From: Novosphingobium sp. FKTRR1
Lineage (GTDB): Bacteria; Pseudomonadota; Alphaproteobacteria; Sphingomonadales; Sphingomonadaceae
Assembly (NCBI RefSeq): GCF_020404405.1
Contig: NZ_JAIZDA010000006.1
Coordinates: 62,001-126,000, forward strand
Reading direction: 5' to 3'
Length of the DNA stretch: 64,000 nucleotides
Below the pieces are notes generated by a model. The model was given only the letters and a program-made list of their open reading frames with translations, made no database searches and was not told the DNA's origin. Positions 1 through 9,638 of the stretch are shown here, piece by piece. Both the position numbers and the translations under genes were made by a program. How positions within the stretch are numbered: position 1 is the first letter of the stretch; each line of letters opens with the position of its first letter.

Positions 1-783
1 CCGCGCGGGCAGATAGGGCCGGATCAGCCACTGGTACACGGTCGCACCTGCAACGCCGCCCACCAGCGGTCCGGCGATGGGCACCCACCAATAGTTCAGC
101 GGAGCGGGGAAGGCCGCAGCGCCCCAGCCGGTGAAGTAGCAGAACAGGCGCGGGCCGAAATCGCGCGCGGGGTTGAGCGGCCACGCTTCAAGATAGCCGG
201 CGGACGCGCCGATCATCGCGATCAGCAGGCCGATGATCAGCGCGCTGGAATTGGCTTGTGGGGCCTGCGTGTTGTATTCGTCGGTGATCGCGAAAATGCC
301 GAGCACCAGAATGCCGGTCAGCACGATTTCGTCGACGAAGGCGTGGATCGGGGTGATCCCCGCGCCCGGATGGGTAAAGAACACGCCCGCCGCGCCGCCC
401 GCTTCGCGCGTCACGCCCTGCGTCAGGTTGTAGGCGTCGATGACCGGGCCATAGAGCAGGTAGACGAGCGCCGCGCCGATGATCGCGCCTGCTACTTGCG
501 CCAGCCAGTAGGGCACGATCTTGCGCAACGGAAAGTCGCGATAGAGCGCCAGCGCAAGGGTTACGGCGGGGTTGGCATGGGTGCCCGAAACCGCCCCGGT
601 GACGTAGATCGCGATCGTGACCGCAAGGCCCCAGGTGATGCAAACGCCCCAGTAGGCGAGCTTGTAGGGACTGGGGTCGTAGAGGGTGTACATCGCGGCG
701 ACCGAATTGCCGATCGTGATGATGATCGCCACGGCCATGCATTCCGAGATGAGTTCGCCGATCAAGGCCTTGCGTTCAGACAT
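1..783 (-). CDS. glpF: Aquaglyceroporin / glycerol uptake facilitator (MIP family), 3' end cut by window edge
   Basis: This is an inner-membrane channel for glycerol and water. The reverse strand reads MSERKALIGELISECMA and stays open to base 1 (261 codons), so the C-terminus is missing. Two NPA boxes are visible: HANPAVT near residue 70 and LNPARDFGPRLF near residue 205. The Asp after NPAR is the residue that separates glycerol facilitators from pure aquaporins in this family. Several hydrophobic helices lie between the boxes. The start is the ATG at 783, with a G-rich stretch just upstream as ribosome binding site. No glpK or glpD is visible, so the physiological substrate is inferred from the motif only. 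Confidence 0.85.
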   Translation of the reverse strand, partial: MSERKALIGELISECMAVAIIITIGNSVAAMYTLYDPSPYKLAYWGVCITWGLAVTIAIYVTGAVSGTHANPAVTLALALYRDFPLRKIVPYWLAQVAGAIIGAALVYLLYGPVIDAYNLTQGVTREAGGAAGVFFTHPGAGITPIHAFVDEIVLTGILVLGIFAITDEYNTQAPQANSSALIIGLLIAMIGASAGYLEAWPLNPARDFGPRLFCYFTGWGAAAFPAPLNYWWVPIAGPLVGGVAGATVYQWLIRPYLPAR

Positions 784-952
784 GTATCCCCCCCGATAAG
801 TACCTGCTGTTCCTGCGCCTTGTCGCGCATGGAACGCACTGCGACCCCAGCCTAGCTGACTGATCCGCGCGCAGATAGAGCAAGTTCTCCGCCGCGTGAC
901 AAGCATGTGACTGCACGACAGCCGTGGCGCGCCAGGCCATCACGCGGGCAAA

Positions 953-990
953 GGAAAAGCCCGCGCCACCTTGGTGACGCGGGCTTTTCC
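953..990 (-). terminator. Intrinsic terminator after the aldehyde dehydrogenase gene
   Basis: A perfect 13-bp inverted repeat (953-965 with 978-990) has arms reading GGAAAAGCCCGCG and its complement. The inner CACC/GGTG bases can extend the stem. It lies 27 bp past the stop of the aldehyde dehydrogenase gene. The A-rich outer arm gives a U-rich run at the end of the minus-strand stem. Confidence 0.7.
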
Positions 991-1016
991 ATGCCTTGCC
1001 AGCAAAGCGCCAGTCG

Positions 1017-2444
1017 TCAGGCGTTGACGATGGTCTTCACTTCGAGGAAGTCCTTGAGGCCGTGGATACCGCCTTCGCGGCCGTTGCCCGACTGCTTGTA
1101 GCCGCCGAACGAGCCGCCCTTCACGCCGCCCCAGGTGTTCACCGACACCAGACCCGCGCGCAGCTTGCCGACGATCGGCTTGGCCGATTCGGTCGGGCCG
1201 GTGATGGTGGAGGCAAGACCATAGGCCGTACGGTTGGCCAGTTCGATGCCGTCCTCGATCCCGTCATAGGTGGTGATCGTGGCGACCGGACCGAAGGTTT
1301 CCTCGCGGAAGATGGTCATGTCGGGGGTCACGTCGGAGAACACGGTCGGACGGATGAAGTAGCCACGGTTGACGTTGTCGGGCAGGCCGGGGCCGCCTTG
1401 CAGCAGCGTGCCGCCTTCGTCGATGGTGGCGTCGATCAGACCCTGCACCTTGGTCCACTGCGCCTTGTTGACGACCGGGCCGATGTGGCCACCGGCTTCG
1501 GCCGGGCTGCCCACCTGAACGGCGGCAAAGTAGTTCTTCACGAACTCCTCAGCCTCGGCCTTGCGCGAAGCGGGGACGAGGATGCGCGTGGGAGCGATGC
1601 AGCTTTGGCCGGTGTTGGCGATCACGCCCGACAGCGTGCCGGGCAGTTCGGCGGCGAAATCGGCATCTTCGAGGATCAGGTTGGGCGACTTGCCGCCCAG
1701 TTCCTGATGCACCCGCTTGACCGTGTCGGCGGCGTTCTTGGCGATCTGGATGCCCGCGCGGGTTGACCCGGTGAAGCTGACCATTTCGACGTCAGGGTGA
1801 ACCGTCAGCGCCACGCCGACGCCGGGGCCATCGCCCTGCACCAAGTTGAACACGCCCGCCGGAACGCCCGCGGCATGCAGCACCTCGGCGAAGATCTTGG
1901 CGTTGGAGGGGCATTCCTCCGACGGCTTGAGCACCACGGTGTTGCCCGCCAGGATGCACGGCGCGATCTTGGCGCAGATCTGGTTGAGCGGCCAGTTCCA
2001 CGGGGTGATCGCGGCAACCACGCCGATCGGTTCATAGACGATGCGCGCGTTGGGCGCGTGGAGGACCGGCTCTTCCCATTTGAAGATTTCAAGCGCTTCG
2101 AGCGCGCCAGCCAGATAGCCGATCCCGGCGCCGACTTGTGCGGTGGAAGCAAAGCTGATCGGCGCGCCCATTTCTTCGCTGATCACCGCGCCAAAGTCGG
2201 CGGCACGCGCCTTGTATTCCGCAATGATGCGTTCGAGCAGCGCCTTGCGCTCGGCCAGCGGCCACTGGCTGTAGCTGGCGAATGCCTTTTTCGCGGCGGC
2301 CACGGCCTTGTCGACATCGGCCTGCGAGCCCAGCGTGATGACCGCACAAGGTTCTTCGGTGGCCGGGTTGATGACTTCGTGGCGGGTACCGCCTTCGCTG
2401 TCGACCCATTGCCCGTCGATATAGTGTTGCAGCAACTCGCGCAT
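1017..2444 (-). CDS. NAD(P)-dependent aldehyde dehydrogenase
   Basis: This enzyme oxidises an aldehyde to the carboxylic acid with NAD(P)+ in the cytoplasm. The protein of 475 residues has the usual family length. It shows the Rossmann motif FTGSTRAG, the general-base Glu in HQELGGKSPN, and the catalytic Cys near residue 282 in NTGQSCIAPTRI. The start MRELLQHYIDG at 2444 is chosen because GGGAGA precedes it; the open frame runs further upstream, but that part does not look like the family. The aldehyde substrate cannot be read from the sequence. It is divergent from the c-di-GMP gene at 2662, and the 217 bp between them must hold both promoters; I see no named operator there. Confidence 0.92.
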   Translation of the reverse strand: MRELLQHYIDGQWVDSEGGTRHEVINPATEEPCAVITLGSQADVDKAVAAAKKAFASYSQWPLAERKALLERIIAEYKARAADFGAVISEEMGAPISFASTAQVGAGIGYLAGALEALEIFKWEEPVLHAPNARIVYEPIGVVAAITPWNWPLNQICAKIAPCILAGNTVVLKPSEECPSNAKIFAEVLHAAGVPAGVFNLVQGDGPGVGVALTVHPDVEMVSFTGSTRAGIQIAKNAADTVKRVHQELGGKSPNLILEDADFAAELPGTLSGVIANTGQSCIAPTRILVPASRKAEAEEFVKNYFAAVQVGSPAEAGGHIGPVVNKAQWTKVQGLIDATIDEGGTLLQGGPGLPDNVNRGYFIRPTVFSDVTPDMTIFREETFGPVATITTYDGIEDGIELANRTAYGLASTITGPTESAKPIVGKLRAGLVSVNTWGGVKGGSFGGYKQSGNGREGGIHGLKDFLEVKTIVNA

Positions 2445-2661
2445 TGCGGATCTCCCGAAACGTATGGGCCGGTATGGCCTTGGAATCAGACACGAGCATT
2501 GCAGTACAAGTGGCAGATTGCAACCCGCTGTGGCACCGGATGCCCTTGTGGCGGGCTGGTCGGAATTCGTCCGATTTGCCGCCAAGGTGAGCAAATCTCA
2601 TTCGCATTACATCACCAGCGCTAACGATTTCTTGGGATCATTTCGCCTATCGCTGAACGCG

Positions 2662-4950
2662 ATGGGGACAAGGTCTGGCAAGCGTGCGCGCAAGGCGCCG
2701 ATCATGACGGGCAATCTGCGCGTTGGCGGGGTCGCGCTTGCGACCTTGATGGCGCTTATGGCCTTGTCCGTGGCGCTGGCCGCCGCCTTCCAGCACGCCA
2801 CCAGTGTGGCCGATGACCTTGCCCGCCGGGAAGAGCGTGTCCACGTGGCGCGGTTTCTGCAACGTGCGATGGAAACCGGCGCGCAGTCGCAGCGTGGACT
2901 CATCGGCTGGGACGAAACCTTCGAACATGCGGTGTTGAAAGTCGATCCGGTCTGGACCGACCGCGAGTTCGGCAAGTTCGTCGGCAATACCCAGGGCATC
3001 GCCACGATCCTGCTCGTCGCGCCGGACGGCACCTTGCTGCGCGGCTGGCGCGACGGGCGGCGCGCAAACGATCTGCCCTATGCCCATTTGCGCTGGCAGA
3101 TCGAAGGGTTGATCGCCAAGGCGCTGAACGGTGCCCACACGCTGGATCAACGCGCTGGCACGATGAAGCTGCCCGGTGGCCGAAGCTGGCCGACGAACGC
3201 GGCCGGAATGCCCAATGCCTTGTGGGAATCGGGCATTGCCAGCGTGGCCAATCGCCCATCGATCATCACCGTGGCCTCGATCGTACCTGATCGCAGGCCA
3301 TTGCTTTTGCAGGAGGTGCCGAACTTTCTGGTGACGATCCAGCCGCTCAACGAGCATGTGCTGGCCCGGATGAGCGAAGATCTGGCGTTGCCGGTGGTGA
3401 GGTTTGCCGACAACAACAGCGCGATCGGCGGGCGCAATGCGCTGCCGCTGTTCGCGGTCGATGGCTCGCCGCTGGGCGTGCTGCACTGGGAGCCGCGCGA
3501 ACCGGGACCGACGATCTATCGCCGGACGACTCCCTTGCTGATCGTGTGGATCATGTTCTTTATCGGTGTGGTCGTGGGGGGCGCGACGATCTTCGGACGC
3601 ACCCGCCGCGCCGCGCACGAACTGGCTGCCAGCGAAGCACAGGCCCAGCACAACGCGCTGCATGATTCGATGTCGGGGCTGCCCAATCGCACCCACTTCA
3701 TGCAGCGGCTGCGCTCCGAACTGACCGCCTGCATCGATGGGCGCCAACCGGGCGACGTGTTCGTTGCCTATCTCGATATCGACAGCTTCAAGGTGGTCAA
3801 CGATACGCTGGGCCACCATGTCGGCGACGAACTCGTCCGGCAGGTGGCGCACCGCTTGCGGCGCAAGTTGCCGGTCGGCGACTTCATTTCGCGCTTTGGC
3901 GGCGATGAATTCGTGCTGCTGCGGCATGGCGAAGGCGGCAAGGCAGCGGCCGACGCATTGGGCGAGGAAGTGCTGGCCTTGATGCGCGAGCCTTTCCTGA
4001 TTTCGGGAACCAAGCTGGATATCAGTTGCAGCTGCGGGATCAGTTGGGGGCCCGAGCATAGCGAGGATCCCGGCGAACTGCTGCGCCGCGCCGACATCGC
4101 GCTCTATCGCGCCAAGCAGCGTGGGCGGGCGCGTTATCGCCGTTTCACGCGCGATATGGACGCAAGCCTGAAACTGCGGCGCGAAATGGAACTCGAACTG
4201 CGCCGCGCGATCGCGCACAATGAACTGACCGTGGCCTATCAGCCGATCGTCGGGATCGCTTCGGGTGAAGTGAAAGGGTTTGAAGCCCTGTTGCGCTGGA
4301 ACCATCCCGAGCGCGGCGCGATCAGGCCCGATCTGTTCGTGCCGATCGCCGAACAGGGTGGGCTGATGGTGTCGTTGGGCACGTGGATGCTGCGCAGCGT
4401 GTTTACCGAAACGCGCCACTGGCCCGAAAGCGACATTTCGGTCAATCTCTCGCCGTTGCAGATCATGGCGGGCGATTTCCTGCAGACGATGGAGCGGCTG
4501 ATCGACGAGACCGGGATAGACCCGGAGCGGGTCATCCTTGAGATCACCGAAGGCGTCATGCTGGATCGCAGCGAGCACGTGGTCGTGGTGCTGCGCGGGC
4601 TGGCGCGGCTTGGTTTCCGCATCGCGCTCGACGATTTCGGGATCGGCTATTCCTCGCTCAGCTACTTGCGCTCGTTCCAGTTCAACCGGATCAAGATCGA
4701 CCGCTCGTTCGTTTCGAACATCGAGGCCGATCTTGATGCCCATGCGATCCTGTGCGCCATCGTGGCGCTGGGCAACACCTTGCGGATGAAGGTGGTGGCC
4801 GAGGGGGTGGAAACCGAAACCCAGCGCCGACTGGTTCAGGCCGCAGGCTGCGAGCTGGTGCAGGGCTTCCTGTTCTGGCCCGCGCTGTCGGGGGCAGAGG
4901 CGCGCGATCTGCTGCTGCCGTCGGCCAACCGCCTGCGCCGGGTGGGTTGA
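2662..4950 (+). CDS. Membrane c-di-GMP protein: CHASE4-like sensor, GGDEF and EAL domains
   Basis: This is a sensor for c-di-GMP turnover. An N-terminal membrane helix (VALATLMALMALSVALAA) is followed by a periplasmic region with the CHASE4-type GWDETFEHAV segment. A second helix (LLIVWIMFFIGVVVGGA) leads to a cytoplasmic GGDEF domain with an intact FGGDEF motif near residue 413. The C-terminal EAL domain keeps EALLRW near residue 541, DDFGIGYSSL and VVAEGVET. Both catalytic signatures look complete, so it could make or degrade c-di-GMP; the net activity is not predictable. The ATG at 2662 is used; the ATG at 2704 is an alternative, and neither has a strong ribosome binding site. The gene ends 27 bp from the convergent RTX gene. 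Confidence 0.9.
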   Translation: MGTRSGKRARKAPIMTGNLRVGGVALATLMALMALSVALAAAFQHATSVADDLARREERVHVARFLQRAMETGAQSQRGLIGWDETFEHAVLKVDPVWTDREFGKFVGNTQGIATILLVAPDGTLLRGWRDGRRANDLPYAHLRWQIEGLIAKALNGAHTLDQRAGTMKLPGGRSWPTNAAGMPNALWESGIASVANRPSIITVASIVPDRRPLLLQEVPNFLVTIQPLNEHVLARMSEDLALPVVRFADNNSAIGGRNALPLFAVDGSPLGVLHWEPREPGPTIYRRTTPLLIVWIMFFIGVVVGGATIFGRTRRAAHELAASEAQAQHNALHDSMSGLPNRTHFMQRLRSELTACIDGRQPGDVFVAYLDIDSFKVVNDTLGHHVGDELVRQVAHRLRRKLPVGDFISRFGGDEFVLLRHGEGGKAAADALGEEVLALMREPFLISGTKLDISCSCGISWGPEHSEDPGELLRRADIALYRAKQRGRARYRRFTRDMDASLKLRREMELELRRAIAHNELTVAYQPIVGIASGEVKGFEALLRWNHPERGAIRPDLFVPIAEQGGLMVSLGTWMLRSVFTETRHWPESDISVNLSPLQIMAGDFLQTMERLIDETGIDPERVILEITEGVMLDRSEHVVVVLRGLARLGFRIALDDFGIGYSSLSYLRSFQFNRIKIDRSFVSNIEADLDAHAILCAIVALGNTLRMKVVAEGVETETQRRLVQAAGCELVQGFLFWPALSGAEARDLLLPSANRLRRVG

Positions 4951-4977
4951 GCCGAACGGCAGCCGCGGATCGTCACC

Positions 4978-7900
4978 TCATAGCACGAAGTCGGCGGAGA
5001 TCGGCGCGAGCGCGCCTTGCATCAGGAATGCGAAGTCGGCGATGCCGTCTCCATTGATATCGCCACTTACGATCCAGTTTCCGGCCGAACCGGTGATCGC
5101 CAGCGCACCCACGCCGCCATCCAGCTTGGCGGCAAGATGGAACGCGCCGTCGCCAGCCAGCGCGCCATTGGCGTCGATCGCGGACAAGTCGATCAGGTCA
5201 CCGTCGGCGTGCGAGAAATCGGCGATGGTATCGCGGCCGGCCGTCGCCACGGTCGAATCGCCCACGGTCAGGAACACGAAGTGATCGGCCCCGGTGCCAC
5301 CGGTCAGCCGGTCCGCGCCAAGACCGCCCGTCAGGGTGTCGTTCCCGCCGCCGCCGGTCAGCGTATCGTTGCCGTCCAGCCCTGCGAGGGCGTTGGCAGC
5401 GTTGTTGCCGAGCAGGGTGTTGGCCAGGCCATTTCCGGTCCCGTCGATCGCATCGGTGCCGAGCAGACGCAGGAGTTCGATGTTCGGGCCAAGCGCATAC
5501 GTGACAGTGGCATCGACCTGATCGGTCCCTTCGCCGACCAGTTCGATGACCTTGTCACCGGCATTGTCGACCTTGTAGACGTCGTTGCCCATGCCGCCTG
5601 TCATCGTGTCGGCACCGAGGCCCCCATCGATGAGGTTGTTCATCTTGTCGCCCCACAGGCGGTTGTCGAGCGCATTGCCGCCCGCATAATAGGCATTGCC
5701 GGTCAGGACCAGTTCCTCGACGTTGCTGCCCAGCGTGTAGTTGATCCCGGACTCGACACGATCGTTGCCCTCGCCGACGCTCTCGATCACGACATCGTTG
5801 ACGGTGTCGACGACATAAGTGTCGTTGCCGGTGCCGCCGATCATCTTGTCAGCGCCTGCACCCCCGTCGAGCCGGTCGTTGTCCGCACCGCCATACAGGG
5901 TGTCGTTGCCATCGCCGGTTTCGATGGTGTCGTTGCCAAGGCCACCATCGACTTTGTCGTTGCCACTGCCGGTCTCGATATCATTGGCCAGCACGTTGCC
6001 GGTAACGAACACATCGTGGACGCCATGATACCGCAGGTTCTCCACACCACCGGCGATGGTGTAGGTCGGCAGCGTGTCGCCATCGAGCATCACCGTATCG
6101 ATCCCGCCGGTCGACACGCCGGATTCATGGATCACGTCACCCAGGTTGTCGACGAAGTACGTATCGTTGCCGGTGCCGCCGGTCATGTCGTCCTTGCCGG
6201 TGCCGCCGATCAGCGTGTCGTCACCCGCGCCGCCGCTCAGCTTGTCGTTGCCCGCGCCGCCGTCCAACTGGTTGGCTGAGGCGTTGCCGACGATGGTGTT
6301 GTCAAGCGCATTGCCGGTGCCGTTCACCGCCGTACCGTTGAGCATCAGCGTCAACGCGCCGGGGGCAAGCTGGGTGTTCAATCCGCTGGTCACCGCCACG
6401 GTGGGCGCAGCCGCACTGCCAAGCGGGCCGATGGCCGGTCCCGGCGTGTAGGTGCTGCTGTCGCCAAGCAAGCTGTTGAGCCACCATGCCACGTCCTCGA
6501 CCCGCTGGTTCTCGTTGCCGTCCTCGTTCAGGAAACGCCCGTCGGCGTTGTCGAAGCCGATGTGATAGATGCCGTCCATGATCGTGTTGATGGCATCCTG
6601 ACCGAACAAGTAGCTGGTTCCGCCGTCGCCCTGAATATTGTGAAAGCCGGTTTCCACCCCGTTTTCGTCATCGCCGTGCGCTGCGGTGAATTCGGCAAGG
6701 TGGTTGGCGCGGATATAGTCGGACATGTCATAGACTTCGGACGTGGTGATCACCCCGTCGTCCAGCGCCCCGACGGCGTCGGCCGCCTCCACGATGAAAT
6801 GGTTGATCTTGTCGGCGGCGGCCGCACCTGCCGCGATCTGCGCGCTGGAGATGCTGTTGGCCAGCCCCTGGTCGTGGCCGATGATGTCGATCAGCCTGTC
6901 GAGTCCGGTGCCGGTGGTGCCGACCGGACCGTCATACGTGTCGGCCAGTCCGCCCGCCGGCATCGCGCCATTGGCGGTCAGCGCGTTCTGGTAGTCGGCG
7001 ACCGAGGCGTACAACTGATCCGCGCCGACCGTCTGGCCGTCGACTTCAAGCCGCAGCCCTTCGGCCCCGAAGTTGTCGTAGTAATAGAGGTCGAGCGCAT
7101 AGAGCCCGTCTGTGCCGACGGTGATCTGCTTGCTCGTGGCGTCGAACCCGCGACCCCACGGATATTCGGATATCTCGCTGCCGCCGAGGTTCAGCAGGAA
7201 GCCGTCATCCGAACGCACGGTCACCAGATGGGTACCTGCGCCCAGCCACAGATAGCCGGTTACATGCATGCCGATGGTGTTGAAGGCCGTGGCGGCATCG
7301 CCTTTGGTCAGCGTGCCGTTGTTGCCGAGGAACTGGCCGAGCGTGCCGTCCTGCATGTGCCCGCCGAAGTCGACCTTGCTGGCGGTGAAATGGCCGTCGG
7401 CGGGCTTGGTTGCGGCCTGCGCGATCAGGTCGTCGATCGCGTTGAACGCCGTCGAACGGTCGAAAATGTCGCCGACCAGCCCGGTTCCGGCCTTCACCGC
7501 CGGTTGCGCGCCGGTGACTGCCGCCGTGCCGGTCCAGCTGTCGGCAAGCGTGCCCGCATGGTTGAGCGCTGCGACCTGCAACGGATCGAGCGCCCGGTTA
7601 TAGACCGTGAAGTTCGAGATGGTGCCATCGGCGTGATCCCACAGGGCCGCAGGATTGCTGGCCGAGCGGCCCCAGGTGCCGGCTCCGATCACCAGTTCGC
7701 GTGCATTCTTGGCAAGGCCCCCGATCGCACCGGCGTCCGAGGCCACCCGTTCGCCGTCAAGGAAGATGCCGATGCCGTTGCCATCGAAGGTGACCGCCAG
7801 CGAATAGTTCTGGTTGGCGGCGATGGTCACGCCATCGGCCTGTATCCAGTGATCGTTGGTGCCATCCTGATAGAGCAGATAGAGATTGCCGCCGCTCACC

Positions 7901-9150
7901 CACGCCGTGACGTCGCCCGCGGTCGCGCTTGCCCCGTCCTTTGAAAACAGCACATGGGTCTTGCCGTCGTCGGGGTGGTTGAGCTTGAAGTCCAGCGCGA
8001 TCGTTTCGCTGGCCAGCTGGGTCGGTTTGGCTACGCCCAGGTTGGCGGCGCCGGTGCTGCCGTTATCGGTCACGGTGGCCGGGCCACCCAGCACCTTGAA
8101 CCCGGTCAGGCTGGCAGGATCGGCAGCGGGCTTGCTGCTCTTGAGCGCGCCCGACGCCAGATCATCGTGCAACAGCAAGGTCAGCCAGTCGGACACGTCG
8201 CTCAAGGTGGCATTGGCGTTGCCATCCTCGTTCAGCAGGCGGTCGCCACTGATCTTGAAGCCAAGGTGGAAGATGCCGTCGGCCACCGTGTCCACAGTGC
8301 GCTGCCCGTCGAAATAGCCGCGCCCGCCGTCGCCCTGAACGCGGTGAAAGCCGGTTTCGACGCCGTTCTCGTCGTCCCCGTGAAACGCGGTCCACTGCGC
8401 CAGCCGGTTGGCGCGGATCCAGTGGTTCACGTCGACCAGATCCTGCGCGGTCAGCGTGCCATCGTTGGCCACACCCGTCGCGCGGATCGCCTCGACAATG
8501 ATCTTGGCCATGCCATCGGCGGCAGTGGCGCCGGCGTTGATGGCGGCCTGACCGATTTCGTGGTTGAGCCCTTCGTCATCGACGATCTTTTCGATCAAGG
8601 TGTCGAGCCCGGTGCCCGATGTGCCGTGGACTTGCGGATCGGCCGGCTTGTTGACCAGCGTGCCTGCCGCAAGATCGCCCGCAAGGAACGAATTGATCCA
8701 GAACGCCACGTCCTCGACGCTGGCGTTGGCATTGCCGTCCTCGTTCTGGAAGCGCCCGTCGACGATCTTGAAGCCGATGTGGAACATCCCGTCGAGCACG
8801 GTGTTGACCGCGTCCTGCCCGAAGATGCGGGTGGTGCCGCCATCACCCTGCACGTTGTGGAAACCGGTCTCGATCCCGCCTTCGTCATCGCCGTGCAGCG
8901 CGGTGATCTTCGTCAGGTAGTGGCCGCGGATGTAATCGTTGATCGAATAGACATCGGACGTGGTGATCTGGCCATCGTTGGCAAGGCCCCGTGCGCGGAT
9001 CGCCTCGACGATCATCGCGTCGATGCCGTCGGCCGAGGCGGCCCCTGCGCGAATATGCGATCCGGCAATGCGGTGGTTAAGGCCATAGTCCTTGAAAATG
9101 AGGTCAACCGTCTGGTCGAGCCCGGTGCCCGTCGATCCCTTGTTAGCCAT
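4978..9150 (-). CDS. Large RTX-type calcium-binding secreted protein with LamG and PA14 domains and three copies of an unnamed module
   Basis: The protein has 1,390 residues and no N-terminal signal peptide, as expected for type I secretion. A module of about 150 residues occurs three times (about 6-157, 177-329 and 746-898). Its core is HGDDENGVETGFH, then QGDGG, then LNEDGNANA. Residues 365-530 resemble a LamG/concanavalin-like domain and 555-722 a PA14 domain (YLWLGAGTHLVTVRSDDG). From about 945 to 1345 there are RTX nonapeptides such as GGAGNDKLSGG and GGTGNDTYVVD, which bind calcium. The tail is typical of a type I secretion signal. PA14 and LamG suggest carbohydrate or surface binding. 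No type I exporter genes are in the window. The ATG at 9150 has GGGAC upstream. Confidence 0.88.
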   Translation of the reverse strand: MANKGSTGTGLDQTVDLIFKDYGLNHRIAGSHIRAGAASADGIDAMIVEAIRARGLANDGQITTSDVYSINDYIRGHYLTKITALHGDDEGGIETGFHNVQGDGGTTRIFGQDAVNTVLDGMFHIGFKIVDGRFQNEDGNANASVEDVAFWINSFLAGDLAAGTLVNKPADPQVHGTSGTGLDTLIEKIVDDEGLNHEIGQAAINAGATAADGMAKIIVEAIRATGVANDGTLTAQDLVDVNHWIRANRLAQWTAFHGDDENGVETGFHRVQGDGGRGYFDGQRTVDTVADGIFHLGFKISGDRLLNEDGNANATLSDVSDWLTLLLHDDLASGALKSSKPAADPASLTGFKVLGGPATVTDNGSTGAANLGVAKPTQLASETIALDFKLNHPDDGKTHVLFSKDGASATAGDVTAWVSGGNLYLLYQDGTNDHWIQADGVTIAANQNYSLAVTFDGNGIGIFLDGERVASDAGAIGGLAKNARELVIGAGTWGRSASNPAALWDHADGTISNFTVYNRALDPLQVAALNHAGTLADSWTGTAAVTGAQPAVKAGTGLVGDIFDRSTAFNAIDDLIAQAATKPADGHFTASKVDFGGHMQDGTLGQFLGNNGTLTKGDAATAFNTIGMHVTGYLWLGAGTHLVTVRSDDGFLLNLGGSEISEYPWGRGFDATSKQITVGTDGLYALDLYYYDNFGAEGLRLEVDGQTVGADQLYASVADYQNALTANGAMPAGGLADTYDGPVGTTGTGLDRLIDIIGHDQGLANSISSAQIAAGAAAADKINHFIVEAADAVGALDDGVITTSEVYDMSDYIRANHLAEFTAAHGDDENGVETGFHNIQGDGGTSYLFGQDAINTIMDGIYHIGFDNADGRFLNEDGNENQRVEDVAWWLNSLLGDSSTYTPGPAIGPLGSAAAPTVAVTSGLNTQLAPGALTLMLNGTAVNGTGNALDNTIVGNASANQLDGGAGNDKLSGGAGDDTLIGGTGKDDMTGGTGNDTYFVDNLGDVIHESGVSTGGIDTVMLDGDTLPTYTIAGGVENLRYHGVHDVFVTGNVLANDIETGSGNDKVDGGLGNDTIETGDGNDTLYGGADNDRLDGGAGADKMIGGTGNDTYVVDTVNDVVIESVGEGNDRVESGINYTLGSNVEELVLTGNAYYAGGNALDNRLWGDKMNNLIDGGLGADTMTGGMGNDVYKVDNAGDKVIELVGEGTDQVDATVTYALGPNIELLRLLGTDAIDGTGNGLANTLLGNNAANALAGLDGNDTLTGGGGNDTLTGGLGADRLTGGTGADHFVFLTVGDSTVATAGRDTIADFSHADGDLIDLSAIDANGALAGDGAFHLAAKLDGGVGALAITGSAGNWIVSGDINGDGIADFAFLMQGALAPISADFVL

Positions 9151-9638
9151 CGTTTGCGTCCCGCCGCTGGAGTCCCCACGCGGCCGGTTCCCTTACCGGT
9201 CGCGCCCACTGTCCGAATGCGAGAATGCTGCCTGCGCGTGGTTCAGGAAAGATGACCGGAGGAACGCCTGGTGGTTCTTAACCAATGAGGGCAAATACGT
9301 AAGTGGCTGGAATAAAACCAACGGCGCGCCGGGCGGGTTTGTCGGCGCGGTAAAGCGGTCGAAAACCGCGCCAGATTGGCGGGAAATTCGTGCTTATTTC
9401 GGGACGAACTGGCGCAAAGACCGGGAACTTAACGGTGTTTGCGCAAATCAGGTCGGGCGATCCAGCGGATCGAGCCGCGCGCCAAAGCAGGCCAGATCAG
9501 GCCTCAGCAGCGACAGGCGTTGCTGCGCGCCGACTTGGGCTTTGCGCTATCAGGCTGTTCGTAACGGGGGCGCGCGATAAAGTGTGTCGAATCCGCAGGA
9601 CTGCTTCGATCGCAGGCGCAGTTTAGCCCGCGTTGGGG
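9151..9638. other. 488-bp non-coding stretch upstream of the RTX gene
   Basis: I find no convincing gene here. The region must contain the RTX promoter on the minus strand. It is less GC-biased around 9280-9330 and contains an imperfectly explained inverted repeat (GGCGCGGT at 9344-9351 with ACCGCGCC at 9365-9372) that could be an operator. A short direct repeat, CCCGCGTTGG, occurs near 9628 and 9644, partly in the next gene. Confidence 0.5.

Noticed and set aside
2647..4743. 698-codon open frame opposite the GGDEF/EAL gene
   Set aside because: It is antisense to a gene with complete GGDEF and EAL motifs and shows only GC-rich frame composition.
5017..6279. 420-codon plus-strand frame opposite the RTX repeats
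   Set aside because: It mirrors the RTX nonapeptide repeats; the apparent repeat pattern of its translation comes from the other strand.
9344..9372. 8-bp inverted repeat upstream of the RTX gene as an operator
   Set aside because: Arms of only GC bases with a 13-bp spacer are expected by chance in this composition, and no regulator is adjacent.
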